50,799 bases of DNA from an uncultured Oscillospiraceae bacterium (GTDB lineage: Bacteria; Bacillota; Clostridia; Oscillospirales; Oscillospiraceae): contig CAJUCA010000020.1 of assembly GCA_910585265.1 (NCBI GenBank), forward strand, positions 1 to 50,799. The letters run 5' to 3'. Shown here in pieces: positions 33,089-41,035 of the stretch. Both the position numbers and the translations under genes were made by a program. The notes beneath the pieces were generated by a model. It was not told the origin of the DNA and ran no database searches. It saw only the letters and a list, made by a program, of their open reading frames with translations. The first letter of the stretch is position 1. Every line of letters begins with the position of its first letter.

Positions 33089-34028
33089 CGCCGCCTCCGG
33101 TGCGCACGCCCCGCTCAATGTCCCGGATGTCGTAGGGCACGGTCTGGTATACGCAGTAGTTCAGCCAGTTGGCGTACAGCAGGTGGGCGCAGGAACGCCA
33201 GCGCACCAGCGGCTCCCGGCCGGGGTCGTCCTCCGGGAAGTAGTGCCGGGGGATCTGGATATCCACCTCCGCCGCCACGTCCCGCAGATATTCCCTGCGC
33301 AGGGTGTCCCGGTCGTACTCCGCGTGGCCCATGAGGAACACCTGACGCCCCCGGGGGGTCTTGACGGCGTATACCCCCGCCTCCTCTGAGTCGGCCAGCA
33401 CCTTCAGGCCGGGCACCGACTCAATGTCCGCCCGGTCCACGGTGGTGTTCCGGGAGTGGGGCACCCAGAAGGCGTCGTCAAAGCCCCGGAACAGGATGAA
33501 GTTGGGGTCCTCCACCTGATGGCGGAACACGCCGAACAGCTTTTGGGGCAGGGCCCGCTTGGGGATGCCGTAGTGGTAATACAGCCCCGCCTGGGCCCCC
33601 CAGCAGATGTGGAGGGTGGAGTGGACGTGGGTTTTGCTCCACTCCATGATGGCGCACAGCTCGGGCCAGTAGTCCACCTCCTCGAAGGGGAGGTGCTCCA
33701 CCGGGGCCCCGGTGATCACCAGGCCGTCGAAATTGCGGTCCTTCACCTCGTCAAAGGTTTTGTAGAAGGACAGCATATGCTCCTGGGAGGTGTTCCGGGA
33801 GATGTGGCCCGCCGGGGCGATGAGCTCCAGCTCGATTTGCAGGGGGGTGTTGCCCAGCACCCGGGCTAATTGCGTTTCCGTGTCCACCTTGGTGGGCATC
33901 AGGTTCAGCAGCAGGATCTGGAGGGGGCGGATATCCTGGGCGACGGCCCGGGTGTCCGTCATGACGAAGATGTTTTCCCGCCGGAGGGTCTGGGTGGCGG
34001 GCAGGCGGTTGGGGATTTTGATGGGCAT
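33075..34028 (-). CDS. metA: Homoserine O-acetyltransferase (MetA type)
   Basis: Acylates L-homoserine, the first committed step of methionine synthesis. The 317-residue protein has the glutamine-amidotransferase-like fold with nucleophile Cys142 in HICWGAQAG, His235 and Glu237 in FLMGHAEYDR. Position 111 is Glu (TGAPVEHLPF), the residue that in Bacillus cereus MetA selects acetyl-CoA, where E. coli has Gly and uses succinyl-CoA. O-acetylhomoserine is the substrate of the divergent metY product, which agrees. The start at 34028 follows GAAGGAGA; the longer open frame would run into the metY promoter. First gene of the four-gene metA-metH operon. Confidence 0.93.
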   Translation of the reverse strand: MPIKIPNRLPATQTLRRENIFVMTDTRAVAQDIRPLQILLLNLMPTKVDTETQLARVLGNTPLQIELELIAPAGHISRNTSQEHMLSFYKTFDEVKDRNFDGLVITGAPVEHLPFEEVDYWPELCAIMEWSKTHVHSTLHICWGAQAGLYYHYGIPKRALPQKLFGVFRHQVEDPNFILFRGFDDAFWVPHSRNTTVDRADIESVPGLKVLADSEEAGVYAVKTPRGRQVFLMGHAEYDRDTLRREYLRDVAAEVDIQIPRHYFPEDDPGREPLVRWRSCAHLLYANWLNYCVYQTVPYDIRDIERGVRTGGGDEEA

Positions 34029-34067
34029 TTGGCTTGTCTCCTTCCCATGGGTTTGCCGGGAAAACGG

Positions 34068-34096
34068 TTGACGAACCGGGTCCCAGGCGGTATAAT
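34068..34096 (+). promoter_or_regulatory. Promoter of metY
   Basis: TTGACG (34068-34073), 17-bp spacer, TATAAT (34091-34096), 30 bp upstream of the ATG. It lies in the 97-bp divergent metA-metY gap. No SAM, T-box or B12 riboswitch fits in this space, so sulfur control, if any, is probably protein-based. Confidence 0.85.
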
Positions 34097-34125
34097 TCCA
34101 GAAAACGCAGATTGAGGTGTTGTGT

Positions 34126-35406
34126 ATGAGCAAGTACAGGTTTGAGACCATGCAGCTCCACGCGGGCCAGGAGCGGCCCGACCCCGCCACCGGGGCCAGG
34201 GCGGTGCCCATCTACCAGACCACGTCCTACGTCTTTGACAGCTCGGCGGACGCCGCCGCCAAATTCGACCTGTCCCGGGAGGGGCATATCTACGGGCGGC
34301 TGAGCAACCCCACCCAGGCGGTGCTGGAGACCCGGATCGCGGCCCTGGAAGGTGGCGCGGCGGCCCTTGCCACGGCCTCCGGCGCGGCGGCGGTGACCTA
34401 CGCCATCCAGGCCCTGGCCCAGGCCGGGGATCATATTGTGGCCCAAAAGACCATCTACGGCGGGACCTATAACCTGCTGGCCCACACCCTGGCCCACTAC
34501 GGCGTGTCCACCACCTTTGTGGACGCCCACGACCTGGCCCAGGTGGAGGGGGCCATCCGGCCTGAGACCAAGGCGGTGTACCTGGAGACGCTGGGCAATC
34601 CCAACAGCGATATTCCGGACATCGACGCCATCGCGGACATCGCCCACCGGCACGGCCTGCCCCTGGTGATTGACAACACCTTCGGCACCCCTTACCTGAT
34701 CCGGCCCATCGAGCATGGGGCGGATGTGGTGGTGCACTCCGCCACCAAGTTCATCGGCGGCCACGGCACCACCCTGGGGGGCGTCATTGTGGACGGCGGC
34801 ACCTTCGATTGGAAGGCGTCGGACAAGTTCCCCGCCATCGCCCGGCCCAATCCCAGCTACCATGGGGTGTGCTTCGCCGACGCGGCGGGACCCGCCGCCT
34901 TCACCGCCTACATCCGGGCGGTGCTGCTGCGGGACACGGGAGCGGCTATGTCCCCCTTCCACGCCTTTTTGCTGCTCCAGGGGGTGGAGACCCTGTCCCT
35001 GCGGCTGGAGCGGCAGGCGGAGAATACGAAGCGGGTGGTGGACTTCCTGGCGGCCCATCCCAGGGTGGATAAGGTGAACCACCCCAGTCTGCCGGCTCAC
35101 CCGGATCACGGTCTGTATGAGAAGTATTTCCCCCGCGGCGGCGCGTCCATCTTCACCTTTGAGATCAAGGGCGGCAGGGAGGAGGCCCACCGGTTCATCG
35201 ACAGCCTGAAGGTGTTCTCCCTGCTGGCCAACGTGGCGGACGTGAAGTCCCTGGTGATCCACCCCGCCACCACCACCCACGGACAGCTCACGGAGGAGGA
35301 GCTGCTGGATCAGGGCATCCGGCCCAACACCATCCGGCTGTCCATCGGGACGGAGCACATCGACGATCTGCTGGAGGATTTGGAGCGGGGCCTTGCCGCC
35401 CTCTAA
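34126..35406 (+). CDS. metY: O-acetylhomoserine aminocarboxypropyltransferase (sulfhydrylase)
   Basis: A 426-residue PLP enzyme that makes homocysteine from O-acetylhomoserine and sulfide. It has the Cys/Met-metabolism family fold with PLP Lys208 in VVHSATKFIGGHG, Tyr-containing IYGRLSNPTQAVLE, and the aspartate in VIDNTFGTPYL. The length and the C-terminal SLKVFSLLANVADVKSLVIHP fit MetY rather than MetB/MetC. The start at 34126 lies 6 nt after GAGGTG; a GTG at 34117 would overlap that site. Divergent from metA, it completes direct sulfhydrylation. Confidence 0.94.
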   Translation: MSKYRFETMQLHAGQERPDPATGARAVPIYQTTSYVFDSSADAAAKFDLSREGHIYGRLSNPTQAVLETRIAALEGGAAALATASGAAAVTYAIQALAQAGDHIVAQKTIYGGTYNLLAHTLAHYGVSTTFVDAHDLAQVEGAIRPETKAVYLETLGNPNSDIPDIDAIADIAHRHGLPLVIDNTFGTPYLIRPIEHGADVVVHSATKFIGGHGTTLGGVIVDGGTFDWKASDKFPAIARPNPSYHGVCFADAAGPAAFTAYIRAVLLRDTGAAMSPFHAFLLLQGVETLSLRLERQAENTKRVVDFLAAHPRVDKVNHPSLPAHPDHGLYEKYFPRGGASIFTFEIKGGREEAHRFIDSLKVFSLLANVADVKSLVIHPATTTHGQLTEEELLDQGIRPNTIRLSIGTEHIDDLLEDLERGLAAL

Positions 35407-35599
35407 AAATACCATATTGAGGGGCAAGGATCAAGCCCGGAATCTGTCCAGGGGCAGAGCGGGCCTTGAGCTTGGCGGGATTTTTGCACAGAAAGGCGCG
35501 GGAATGGGCTTCGCTGGGGCTGTTCAGCCGTAAGAGGAGGGGCGGAGGTGTTCGGCTTACGCTCTCCTGGCGATCCGTTGGGAGGGCCTGCCTTTAACA

Positions 35600-35639
35600 A
35601 AATCACCCGGTATAGCCGACAAGCTATCCCGGGTGATTT
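35600..35639. terminator. Strong hairpin, possibly bidirectional terminator
   Basis: AAATCACCCGGTATAGC (35600-35616) pairs with GCTATCCCGGGTGATTT (35623-35639), 17 bp with one mismatch and a 6-nt loop. It lies 190 bp past metY. The intervening 35407-35599 contains only a weak imperfect hairpin and no supported gene. Confidence 0.6.
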
Positions 35640-35647
35640 ATCTTGAG

Positions 35648-35691
35648 ATGTAATGTATAAAGGGTGATTTCACCAAGCCACTACATTACAT
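35648..35691. repeat. Nested inverted repeat
   Basis: ATGTAATGTA (35648-35657) is the exact complement of 35682-35691, enclosing a second hairpin GGTGA-tt-TCACC (35663-35674). It sits 8 bp past the preceding hairpin and is a cruciform-prone or end-like structure at the edge of the foldable region that follows. Confidence 0.55.
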
Positions 35692-35740
35692 TGACTACGG
35701 TTCATTTGTGGCAGAATGGCACAGGCTGGAGGGGCGGTGA

Positions 35741-36035
35741 TTTACCAGCAGGGGAGAACCGAAGCGGGAGCGTCTGGGAATGACCTGGGCGCTCCGTTCT
35801 CTTTGTGGTCCTCTCGAAGTGTGCTCACTTACTCACCACCCACAAACGGGCGATGGTACTGCCTGCGGCAGTTGTGCTCTCTCCGAGGGGCGTCCCTTCC
35901 CTCCCAGTATGGACAGGTCAGCAGACGTCACCAGCTGCTTATGCATCGGACGAAGCTACGTCGACGCACTAAGGGCTTAGGGGCCGTCAGCCCCCAACAA
36001 GTTGCGCCGGGTATATGCCGGTGCATTGCTTGCTA
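35741..36035 (+). ncRNA. Candidate structured RNA of about 300 nt, family not recognised
   Basis: No supported ORF, yet closely spaced complementary arms: GAGAAC/GTTCTC (35754-35801) enclosing CGGGAGCG/CGCTCCG; TTTGTGG/CCACAAA (35802-35846) enclosing AAGTG-tgct-CACTT; ACTGCC-tgc-GGCAGT (35858-35872); GGGGC/GCCCC (35980-35994); GCGCCGG/CCGGTGC (36004-36024). Size, stem density and isolation recall omega/HEARO RNAs of IscB elements or right ends of IS200/IS605 elements, but no TnpB or IscB gene is present. Strand is a guess. Confidence 0.45.
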
Positions 36036-36065
36036 TTGCTAAAATGCGGCCCAACGAAATGGGGT

Positions 36066-36641
36066 TTAATCAATAAGTTTTCTCTTGTTTCCTGTTTTTG
36101 TAAGAATTATTTGTCCAAAATCGTTTGATTCAAACTTGAAGATATCGCCATCTCGAAGTCCCAATTTGTTTCTAAACCAAGTAGGGAGTCGCAGTACATC
36201 ATCGTACATGCTTGTCGTATCTGCATTTAAGCTATCTCGTGTAACATTGGGGATCAGCCCTCTATCAATAGCTGTATAGATTGTTCTGTCCGACAAAGGA
36301 TATTCACCATCCGCAAATCCTTCCTGCTTAAAACGTTCAATAATTCTTTCTGGGCTCAAATGCTCATTTAGTATTAGAACTGCGATTCTATTAACCAACT
36401 CAGGGTTATATTCAAGCATAAGTTTGGGACCTTTTTGACGTAAATATGTCTGTTTTATTCCTTCCGCATATTCCGGGTCATATATTCCGTTCAAAGTTCC
36501 GCGCCTTAATTCGTTATAGACGCTGCTGGTACAGATACCTAAAGCCTTAGCTATGGCGGGCTTGCTACTCCCTGAGTCCAGCATTCGTTTGAGTTCTTGG
36601 CGTTGCTCATATGTAATGTGATTAAATCCCTTTCGATTTAT
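36066..36641 (-). CDS. IS30-like HTH fused to an AbrB/MazE-like domain, start codon non-canonical
   Basis: About 191 residues. The N-terminal HITYEQRQELKRMLDSG and IAKALGICTSSVYNELRRGT match the IS30 transposase HTH; LSPERIIERFK and DRTIYTAIDRGLIPN match its second HTH. No DDE catalytic domain follows. Instead the C-terminus VLRLPTWFRNKLGLRDGDIF is AbrB/MazE-like. An ATG at 36584 would cut off the first HTH. The in-frame codon correctly spaced from a near-perfect Shine-Dalgarno (AGAGGTGATC) is ATA at 36639-36641; ATT at 36615-36617 behind AAAGGGA is an alternative. The gene is AT-rich against its surroundings, so probably acquired; it may be a transcriptional regulator. Confidence 0.65.
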   Translation of the reverse strand: MNRKGFNHITYEQRQELKRMLDSGSSKPAIAKALGICTSSVYNELRRGTLNGIYDPEYAEGIKQTYLRQKGPKLMLEYNPELVNRIAVLILNEHLSPERIIERFKQEGFADGEYPLSDRTIYTAIDRGLIPNVTRDSLNADTTSMYDDVLRLPTWFRNKLGLRDGDIFKFESNDFGQIILTKTGNKRKLID

Positions 36642-36651
36642 AGCTGATCAC

Positions 36652-36669
36652 CTCTGACAACTCTGACAA
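36652..36669. repeat. Tandem 9-bp repeat in the leader of the HTH-AbrB gene
   Basis: CTCTGACAA occurs twice head to tail (36652-36660, 36661-36669). It lies between the -10 box and the Shine-Dalgarno, reaching into the latter. It could be an operator for the encoded DNA-binding protein. Confidence 0.5.
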
Positions 36670-36682
36670 ATTCTTTTTATAA

Positions 36683-36711
36683 ATTGTAGCATATTTTAAA
36701 CGGAACGTCAA
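36683..36711 (-). promoter_or_regulatory. Promoter of the HTH-AbrB gene
   Basis: On the minus strand TTGACG (36706-36711), 17-bp spacer, TACAAT (36683-36688) with TGC before it as an extended -10. A strong promoter for a gene with no standard start codon argues that the gene is or recently was expressed. Confidence 0.8.
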
Positions 36712-36740
36712 TTTTCCCCCTTGACAAATGCCTTCTTGCG

Positions 36741-38051
36741 CTACGCTCCCGCCAACGCCGCGTCCTGGAGCCTGTCAAAGGACTCCATGCACTGCTCCAT
36801 CGTTGCGCCGCCCAGCAGCTCCCGGACAATGAGACAGGTATTGCCCCACTGCTCCACCTTCATCCCCGCGTTGGAGCCCAGCACGTACACGCCCTCCTCG
36901 ATCCGGTCGTTCAAGGGCCGCAGGGAGGGCACACAGTCCACCTTCACGTTCTTGGACGGGGAGATCACCCGGTTGGTCTCCGAGTAAAGCTGAAGGGCCT
37001 CGTCGGAGGTGATGACGTTGATCACCTCCAGGGCGTCCTCCAGGTGATCCGCGTTGGCACCCACGCCCCAGCCGGTGATGGGGATGACGGGCATCTGCCC
37101 CCTGCTGCTGGGGAAGCCGACAACCTGTAGCTCAAAGTCCGTTTTGCCGTAGGCGGTCTCCGAGTTGGCCGCCCCCCAGTAGGCCATGACAATGGGGGTT
37201 TTTCCCGCCAGGAAGTCCGGCCCCTCGCCCTCGATGGCCTCGCTGACCAGGGCCTTCTCCGCGTCCACGTACCCTTCATCGATCAGGGTTTGGAGGAACT
37301 GGAAGCCGGGGCGCATATAGTCGCTGTACTTGGCCTCCCCGCTGTTGAGGGCGGCGATCTCCGCCTCCGTAGTTCCACCGTTATAGAGATCGGCATAGGC
37401 CTGGGCAAAGACGAAGCACTCCAGCCACCAGCGGTTCGCGCCGATGGGGGTGTCGATCCCGTTCTCCTGGAACACCCGGCAGCACTCCAAAAGCTCCTCC
37501 GGGGTATTGGGAGCCTCCAGATTGTACTGACGGAACAGATCCATGTTGAGGAACAGGCCGTAGGCCACCACCTCCTGGGGGATGGCCACCAGCCTGCCGT
37601 CCACCGTGTTGGCGGTGAGGATGATATCCCGCAGGTTTTTGACGCTGTCCAGCCCGGACAGGTCGGCCAGCTTACCCTCCGACCCCAGGGCCAGGACGGT
37701 GTCCGGGTTCAGCAGATACAGGTCGTCCATATCGTTTCTGGCCCGGTCCAGGGCCACGTCGTCATAGGTTTTATCCTGATAGTCCTCCGCCGTATAGGTC
37801 CGGTAGGCCACGGCAACGCCCAGTGTGTCCTCCGCCATGGCTATGGTGAGATCCGCCGCCGTCCGGGCTAAGTTCTCCGCGTCCGGGTCGGTTTTTTCCA
37901 TGGGGCTGAACAGGTTGACTACCCGCCCGTCCACCCGCTCCGACGGCAGCAGGTTCTGGTGTCCGTCTCCACAGCCCGACGCCAGCAGCAGTGCCGCCGA
38001 CAGCAGGGCCGCGGCCCGCCTGCGCAGGCCCGCGTGCTTATAATGGCTCAT
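36741..38051 (-). CDS. Extracellular solute-binding lipoprotein (family 1 type)
   Basis: A 436-residue binding protein. A basic N-terminus and hydrophobic stretch end LLLASGC (lipidated Cys near 27). The mature part has the two-lobe SBP_bac_1 pattern (VVAYGLFLNMDLFRQYNLEA; NTPEELLECCRVFQENG; GKTPIVMAYWGA; ITGWGVGANADHLEDA), as in ABC sugar-binding proteins. No permease or ATPase gene adjoins. It starts 3 bp after the hybrid sensor kinase gene on the same strand, so it more likely delivers ligand to that kinase than to a transporter; that is inference. AAGGAAAGG lies upstream within the kinase gene end. Confidence 0.85.
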   Translation of the reverse strand: MSHYKHAGLRRRAAALLSAALLLASGCGDGHQNLLPSERVDGRVVNLFSPMEKTDPDAENLARTAADLTIAMAEDTLGVAVAYRTYTAEDYQDKTYDDVALDRARNDMDDLYLLNPDTVLALGSEGKLADLSGLDSVKNLRDIILTANTVDGRLVAIPQEVVAYGLFLNMDLFRQYNLEAPNTPEELLECCRVFQENGIDTPIGANRWWLECFVFAQAYADLYNGGTTEAEIAALNSGEAKYSDYMRPGFQFLQTLIDEGYVDAEKALVSEAIEGEGPDFLAGKTPIVMAYWGAANSETAYGKTDFELQVVGFPSSRGQMPVIPITGWGVGANADHLEDALEVINVITSDEALQLYSETNRVISPSKNVKVDCVPSLRPLNDRIEEGVYVLGSNAGMKVEQWGNTCLIVRELLGGATMEQCMESFDRLQDAALAGA

Positions 38052-38054
38052 GGT

Positions 38055-40631
38055 TCAGTCGGTCCTTTCCTTCTCAATATACTGCCGGATCACGCGCTTC
38101 AGCAGCTCCACGTCCAGGGGCTTCGCCACATGAGCGTCCATCCCCGCGTCCAACGCCGCCTTTTCGTCCTCCGCGAAGGCGTTGGCGGTCATGGCGATGA
38201 TGGGGATCGTTCCGGCGTCCGCCCGGTCCAGGGCGCGGATTCTCCGGGCGGCCTCGTGTCCGTTCATCACAGGCATCTGCACATCCAGCAGGATGGCATC
38301 GAACTCGCCCTCCGCCGCGTCCCGGAACCGCTCCACGGCAAGCTGTCCGTTCTCCACCAGCTCGCAGGAGGCCCCCTCCATGTCCAGCAGCTCCGCCAGG
38401 ATCTCGGCGTTGATCTCGTTGTCCTCCGCCGCCAGGAAGCGCAGGCCCTCCAGTCCGGCGTCCGCCTCCGGCTCCGGGCCGTCCCGGCGGGTCTCGGCGG
38501 CCCAGAGCTTCTCCGCCTTCTCCCGGAAGGCGGACACCAGGAAGGGCTTGGCCAGCGTCCCGGTGCGCTCCATCTGAAGGGCCTTGTCCAGCCCCGGCGC
38601 GCCGTACTCCGCCAGGAGAAGCAGGGGGACGTCCCCCGGCAGGGCGTCGCGCAATGCCCGGGCCGCGGCGGGGCCGTCCAGCCCCGGCCCGTCCCAGTCC
38701 ACCAGGGCCAGCTGGTACGGCCCGCCCTCCGCCAGCCGCTCCAGGGCCGTCTCCAAACTGGCGGCGGTGTCCACCGCCACCCCCGCGTCCTCCATGAGGG
38801 CCTGAACGGTCTCCCGGTCCTCCGGCTCTCCCTCCAGGGCCAGAATCCGGGACACGCCCCGGTCCGCCCAGAACTGCCGGTCCTTGTGGCCCTCCTGGAT
38901 GCGCAGCTCCAGCTCCACCCGGAACAGGGAGCCCTTGTCCACCTGGCTGGATACGTCGATGGTGCCGCCCATCAGCTCCACAATGCTCTTGGTGATGGCC
39001 ATGCCCAGGCCGGTGCCCTGCACCTTGTTGGTGGTGCTGTTCTCCGCCCTGGTGAAGGCGTCAAAGATGGTCTCCAGATACTCCGGCGTCATGCCGTAGC
39101 CGTCGTCCTCCACCTCAATGCGGATGTGCTGGTACTGGCTGGACCGCTGCTTCTGGCCGATGATCCGGAACCAGATGTGCCCGCCCTCCTGGGTGTACTT
39201 CACCGCGTTGGACAGCAGGTTGATCAGGATTTGGTTGATCCGGGTCTCGTCCCCCACGAGGTATTCGTGGCGGACGCCGGACACCTCCACGTGGAACTCC
39301 TGGCCCTTGGCCTTTGCCATGGGCTGGATGATGGCGTCCACCGAGGATACCACGTCGTTGAGGGAGAAGTCCCCGAAGCTCAAAGCCGCCTTGCCGCTCT
39401 CGATCTTGGACACGTCCAGCACGTCGTTGATCAGGCTCAGCAGGTGCTGGCCGGAGGCGGTGATCTTCCGGGTGTAGTCCCGCACCTTCGCCGGGTCCTC
39501 CGCGTCCTTGTCCAGCAGGGTGGTGAAGCCCAGCACCGCGTTCATGGGGGTGCGGATATCGTGGGACATATTGGACAGGAAGGTGGTTTTGGATTCGCTG
39601 GCGATCTGGGCGGCGCGGAGGGCCTCCGCCAGCTGCTGGCTGTGGATGACGCGCTCCTCATCCCGCTCCCTGCGCACCTGCTCCTGCTGCCGCCAGCTCA
39701 GGTAGTACAGGCTCACGCACAGCAGGAACGCCGCCAGCATGGCCAGCACCACCATGGCGATATTCTGGTTGACGGTGCGCCCCTCCTGCTGGATGGCGGA
39801 CACCGGCACATAGCCCACCAGGAACACCGACCCATTGTTCACCGACCACATATAGTTGAGGGCGTTTTCCCCCCGGATATCGTGGTAAAAAAGAATGTTC
39901 CGCCCGTCCTGGAGGCACTGGGCCACCTCCGCCCGGATGCCGGGGTCCTGCACATTGCTGGCCCGGTAGAAGTCGTCCAGGTTCAGGTGCCCTGCGCTGC
40001 GCTGGCCCATGCCCTTGGGCTTGAGGACAAACCGCTGGCTCTCCGCGTCCATGATGTAAAGGGTGGCCTGCTTGTTGTAGAACCCGTCGGCGGGGAGGGC
40101 GCGGTCGATGGTGTCATAGACGTATTCCACGTAGAGGGTGCCCAGGGTCTGCCCGTCCCGCTCCACGGGGCACTTGATGGTGTAGGCCCAGGTGCCCATA
40201 TGGTTCAGGTAGGACCGGGAAATGGGCATACCGGACACCCTGCCCCCGGCGGAGAAATCCAGCCCCTCCTCGGTGAACGCCTCCCCGTTGTTGGAGATGC
40301 CCTCCGTCCTGCCCGCCAGGATCAGGGAGAGCTTCACGATGGTCCGGTTGCTGGCGGAGGAGAGGATGAAGGCCTCCGGGTCCTCCGCCCGGGCGGCCTC
40401 CCGGGCGAGGAGGGACTGGAACTCCGCCTCGTTGTTCAGGATGGCCTCGATGGTGCACTCGATGAGATCCAGGCTTTCGCTCAGGTTCTGGATGGCGGCG
40501 GCGGACATTTCCTGGGAGGTGCGCCGGGCCACCATAAATACAATTGTGCCGAACACGCAGAAGATGAGAAGAATGGAGAGGGGCAGGGAGAGCCTCCTCC
40601 GACGTTCCCGTTTTTCCGTATTCTCTTTCAT
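38055..40631 (-). CDS. Membrane hybrid sensor histidine kinase with two receiver domains
   Basis: An 858-residue kinase. Span 14-35, an external dCache/PAS-like sensor of about 250 residues, span 290-311, then HisKA with His357 in LSNMSHDIRTPMNAV, HATPase (NQILINLLSNAVKYTQEGG; VQGTGLGMAITKSIVELMGG), a degenerate receiver (about 575-690) with altered acidic residues, and a C-terminal receiver with Asp783 in AILLDVQMPVMNG and Lys in AHVAKPLD. No HPt domain or partner regulator is encoded here. The start is uncertain: ATG at 40631 is preferred, but ATGs at 40649 and 40676 are in frame. Co-transcribed with the solute-binding protein gene. Confidence 0.9.
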   Translation of the reverse strand: MKENTEKRERRRRLSLPLSILLIFCVFGTIVFMVARRTSQEMSAAAIQNLSESLDLIECTIEAILNNEAEFQSLLAREAARAEDPEAFILSSASNRTIVKLSLILAGRTEGISNNGEAFTEEGLDFSAGGRVSGMPISRSYLNHMGTWAYTIKCPVERDGQTLGTLYVEYVYDTIDRALPADGFYNKQATLYIMDAESQRFVLKPKGMGQRSAGHLNLDDFYRASNVQDPGIRAEVAQCLQDGRNILFYHDIRGENALNYMWSVNNGSVFLVGYVPVSAIQQEGRTVNQNIAMVVLAMLAAFLLCVSLYYLSWRQQEQVRRERDEERVIHSQQLAEALRAAQIASESKTTFLSNMSHDIRTPMNAVLGFTTLLDKDAEDPAKVRDYTRKITASGQHLLSLINDVLDVSKIESGKAALSFGDFSLNDVVSSVDAIIQPMAKAKGQEFHVEVSGVRHEYLVGDETRINQILINLLSNAVKYTQEGGHIWFRIIGQKQRSSQYQHIRIEVEDDGYGMTPEYLETIFDAFTRAENSTTNKVQGTGLGMAITKSIVELMGGTIDVSSQVDKGSLFRVELELRIQEGHKDRQFWADRGVSRILALEGEPEDRETVQALMEDAGVAVDTAASLETALERLAEGGPYQLALVDWDGPGLDGPAAARALRDALPGDVPLLLLAEYGAPGLDKALQMERTGTLAKPFLVSAFREKAEKLWAAETRRDGPEPEADAGLEGLRFLAAEDNEINAEILAELLDMEGASCELVENGQLAVERFRDAAEGEFDAILLDVQMPVMNGHEAARRIRALDRADAGTIPIIAMTANAFAEDEKAALDAGMDAHVAKPLDVELLKRVIRQYIEKERTD

Positions 40632-40734
40632 GCTGCCATCGATCTCCATTCCGCGCCCAAAACAGGGCGGTTCCATCCGCAGGAGGGACGCGCCCCGGCC
40701 CGTCCACCGGATCGGTTCCCAGACTTGTTGTCTA

Positions 40735-40764
40735 ATTATACCATTCTCTCTATTTTAGTGTCAA
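40735..40764 (-). promoter_or_regulatory. Promoter of the sensor kinase operon
   Basis: On the minus strand TTGACA (40759-40764), 18-bp spacer, TATAAT (40735-40740), both consensus. Leader of about 100 nt. Confidence 0.88.
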
Positions 40765-41035
40765 TACCGCGAAAGGGTTCCGGGAGGCAGGGCAGGGGAG
40801 GGGGCGCATCTCCCGAAAAAGGTCTGGAAAAGGCCCGTTCCCTGTGGTAATATGGGATCAGAACGGCAGATGATGGACGAAGGGGCGGAAAGCTCCAGCG
40901 AAAAAGCGTCCTTTTCTGCCTGACCGGAAGCCGCCGTTTCGCTTCCGCCGCCGCTGGGCGGCGATGGAGACGGGAGGTCGGCTGAACCGGATGATGGAAC
41001 AAAACGGCCCGCGGGGCCAATCTGGAGGGATAACG

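Noticed and set aside
34029..34125. SAM, T-box or cobalamin riboswitch before metA/metY
   Set aside because: The divergent gap is only 97 bp and holds the metY promoter and metA ribosome site; no riboswitch core motifs are present.
35716..36042. Plus-strand 108-codon frame in the structured gap
   Set aside because: No ribosome site and no domain; the same bases form well-paired hairpins, which fits RNA structure better than coding.
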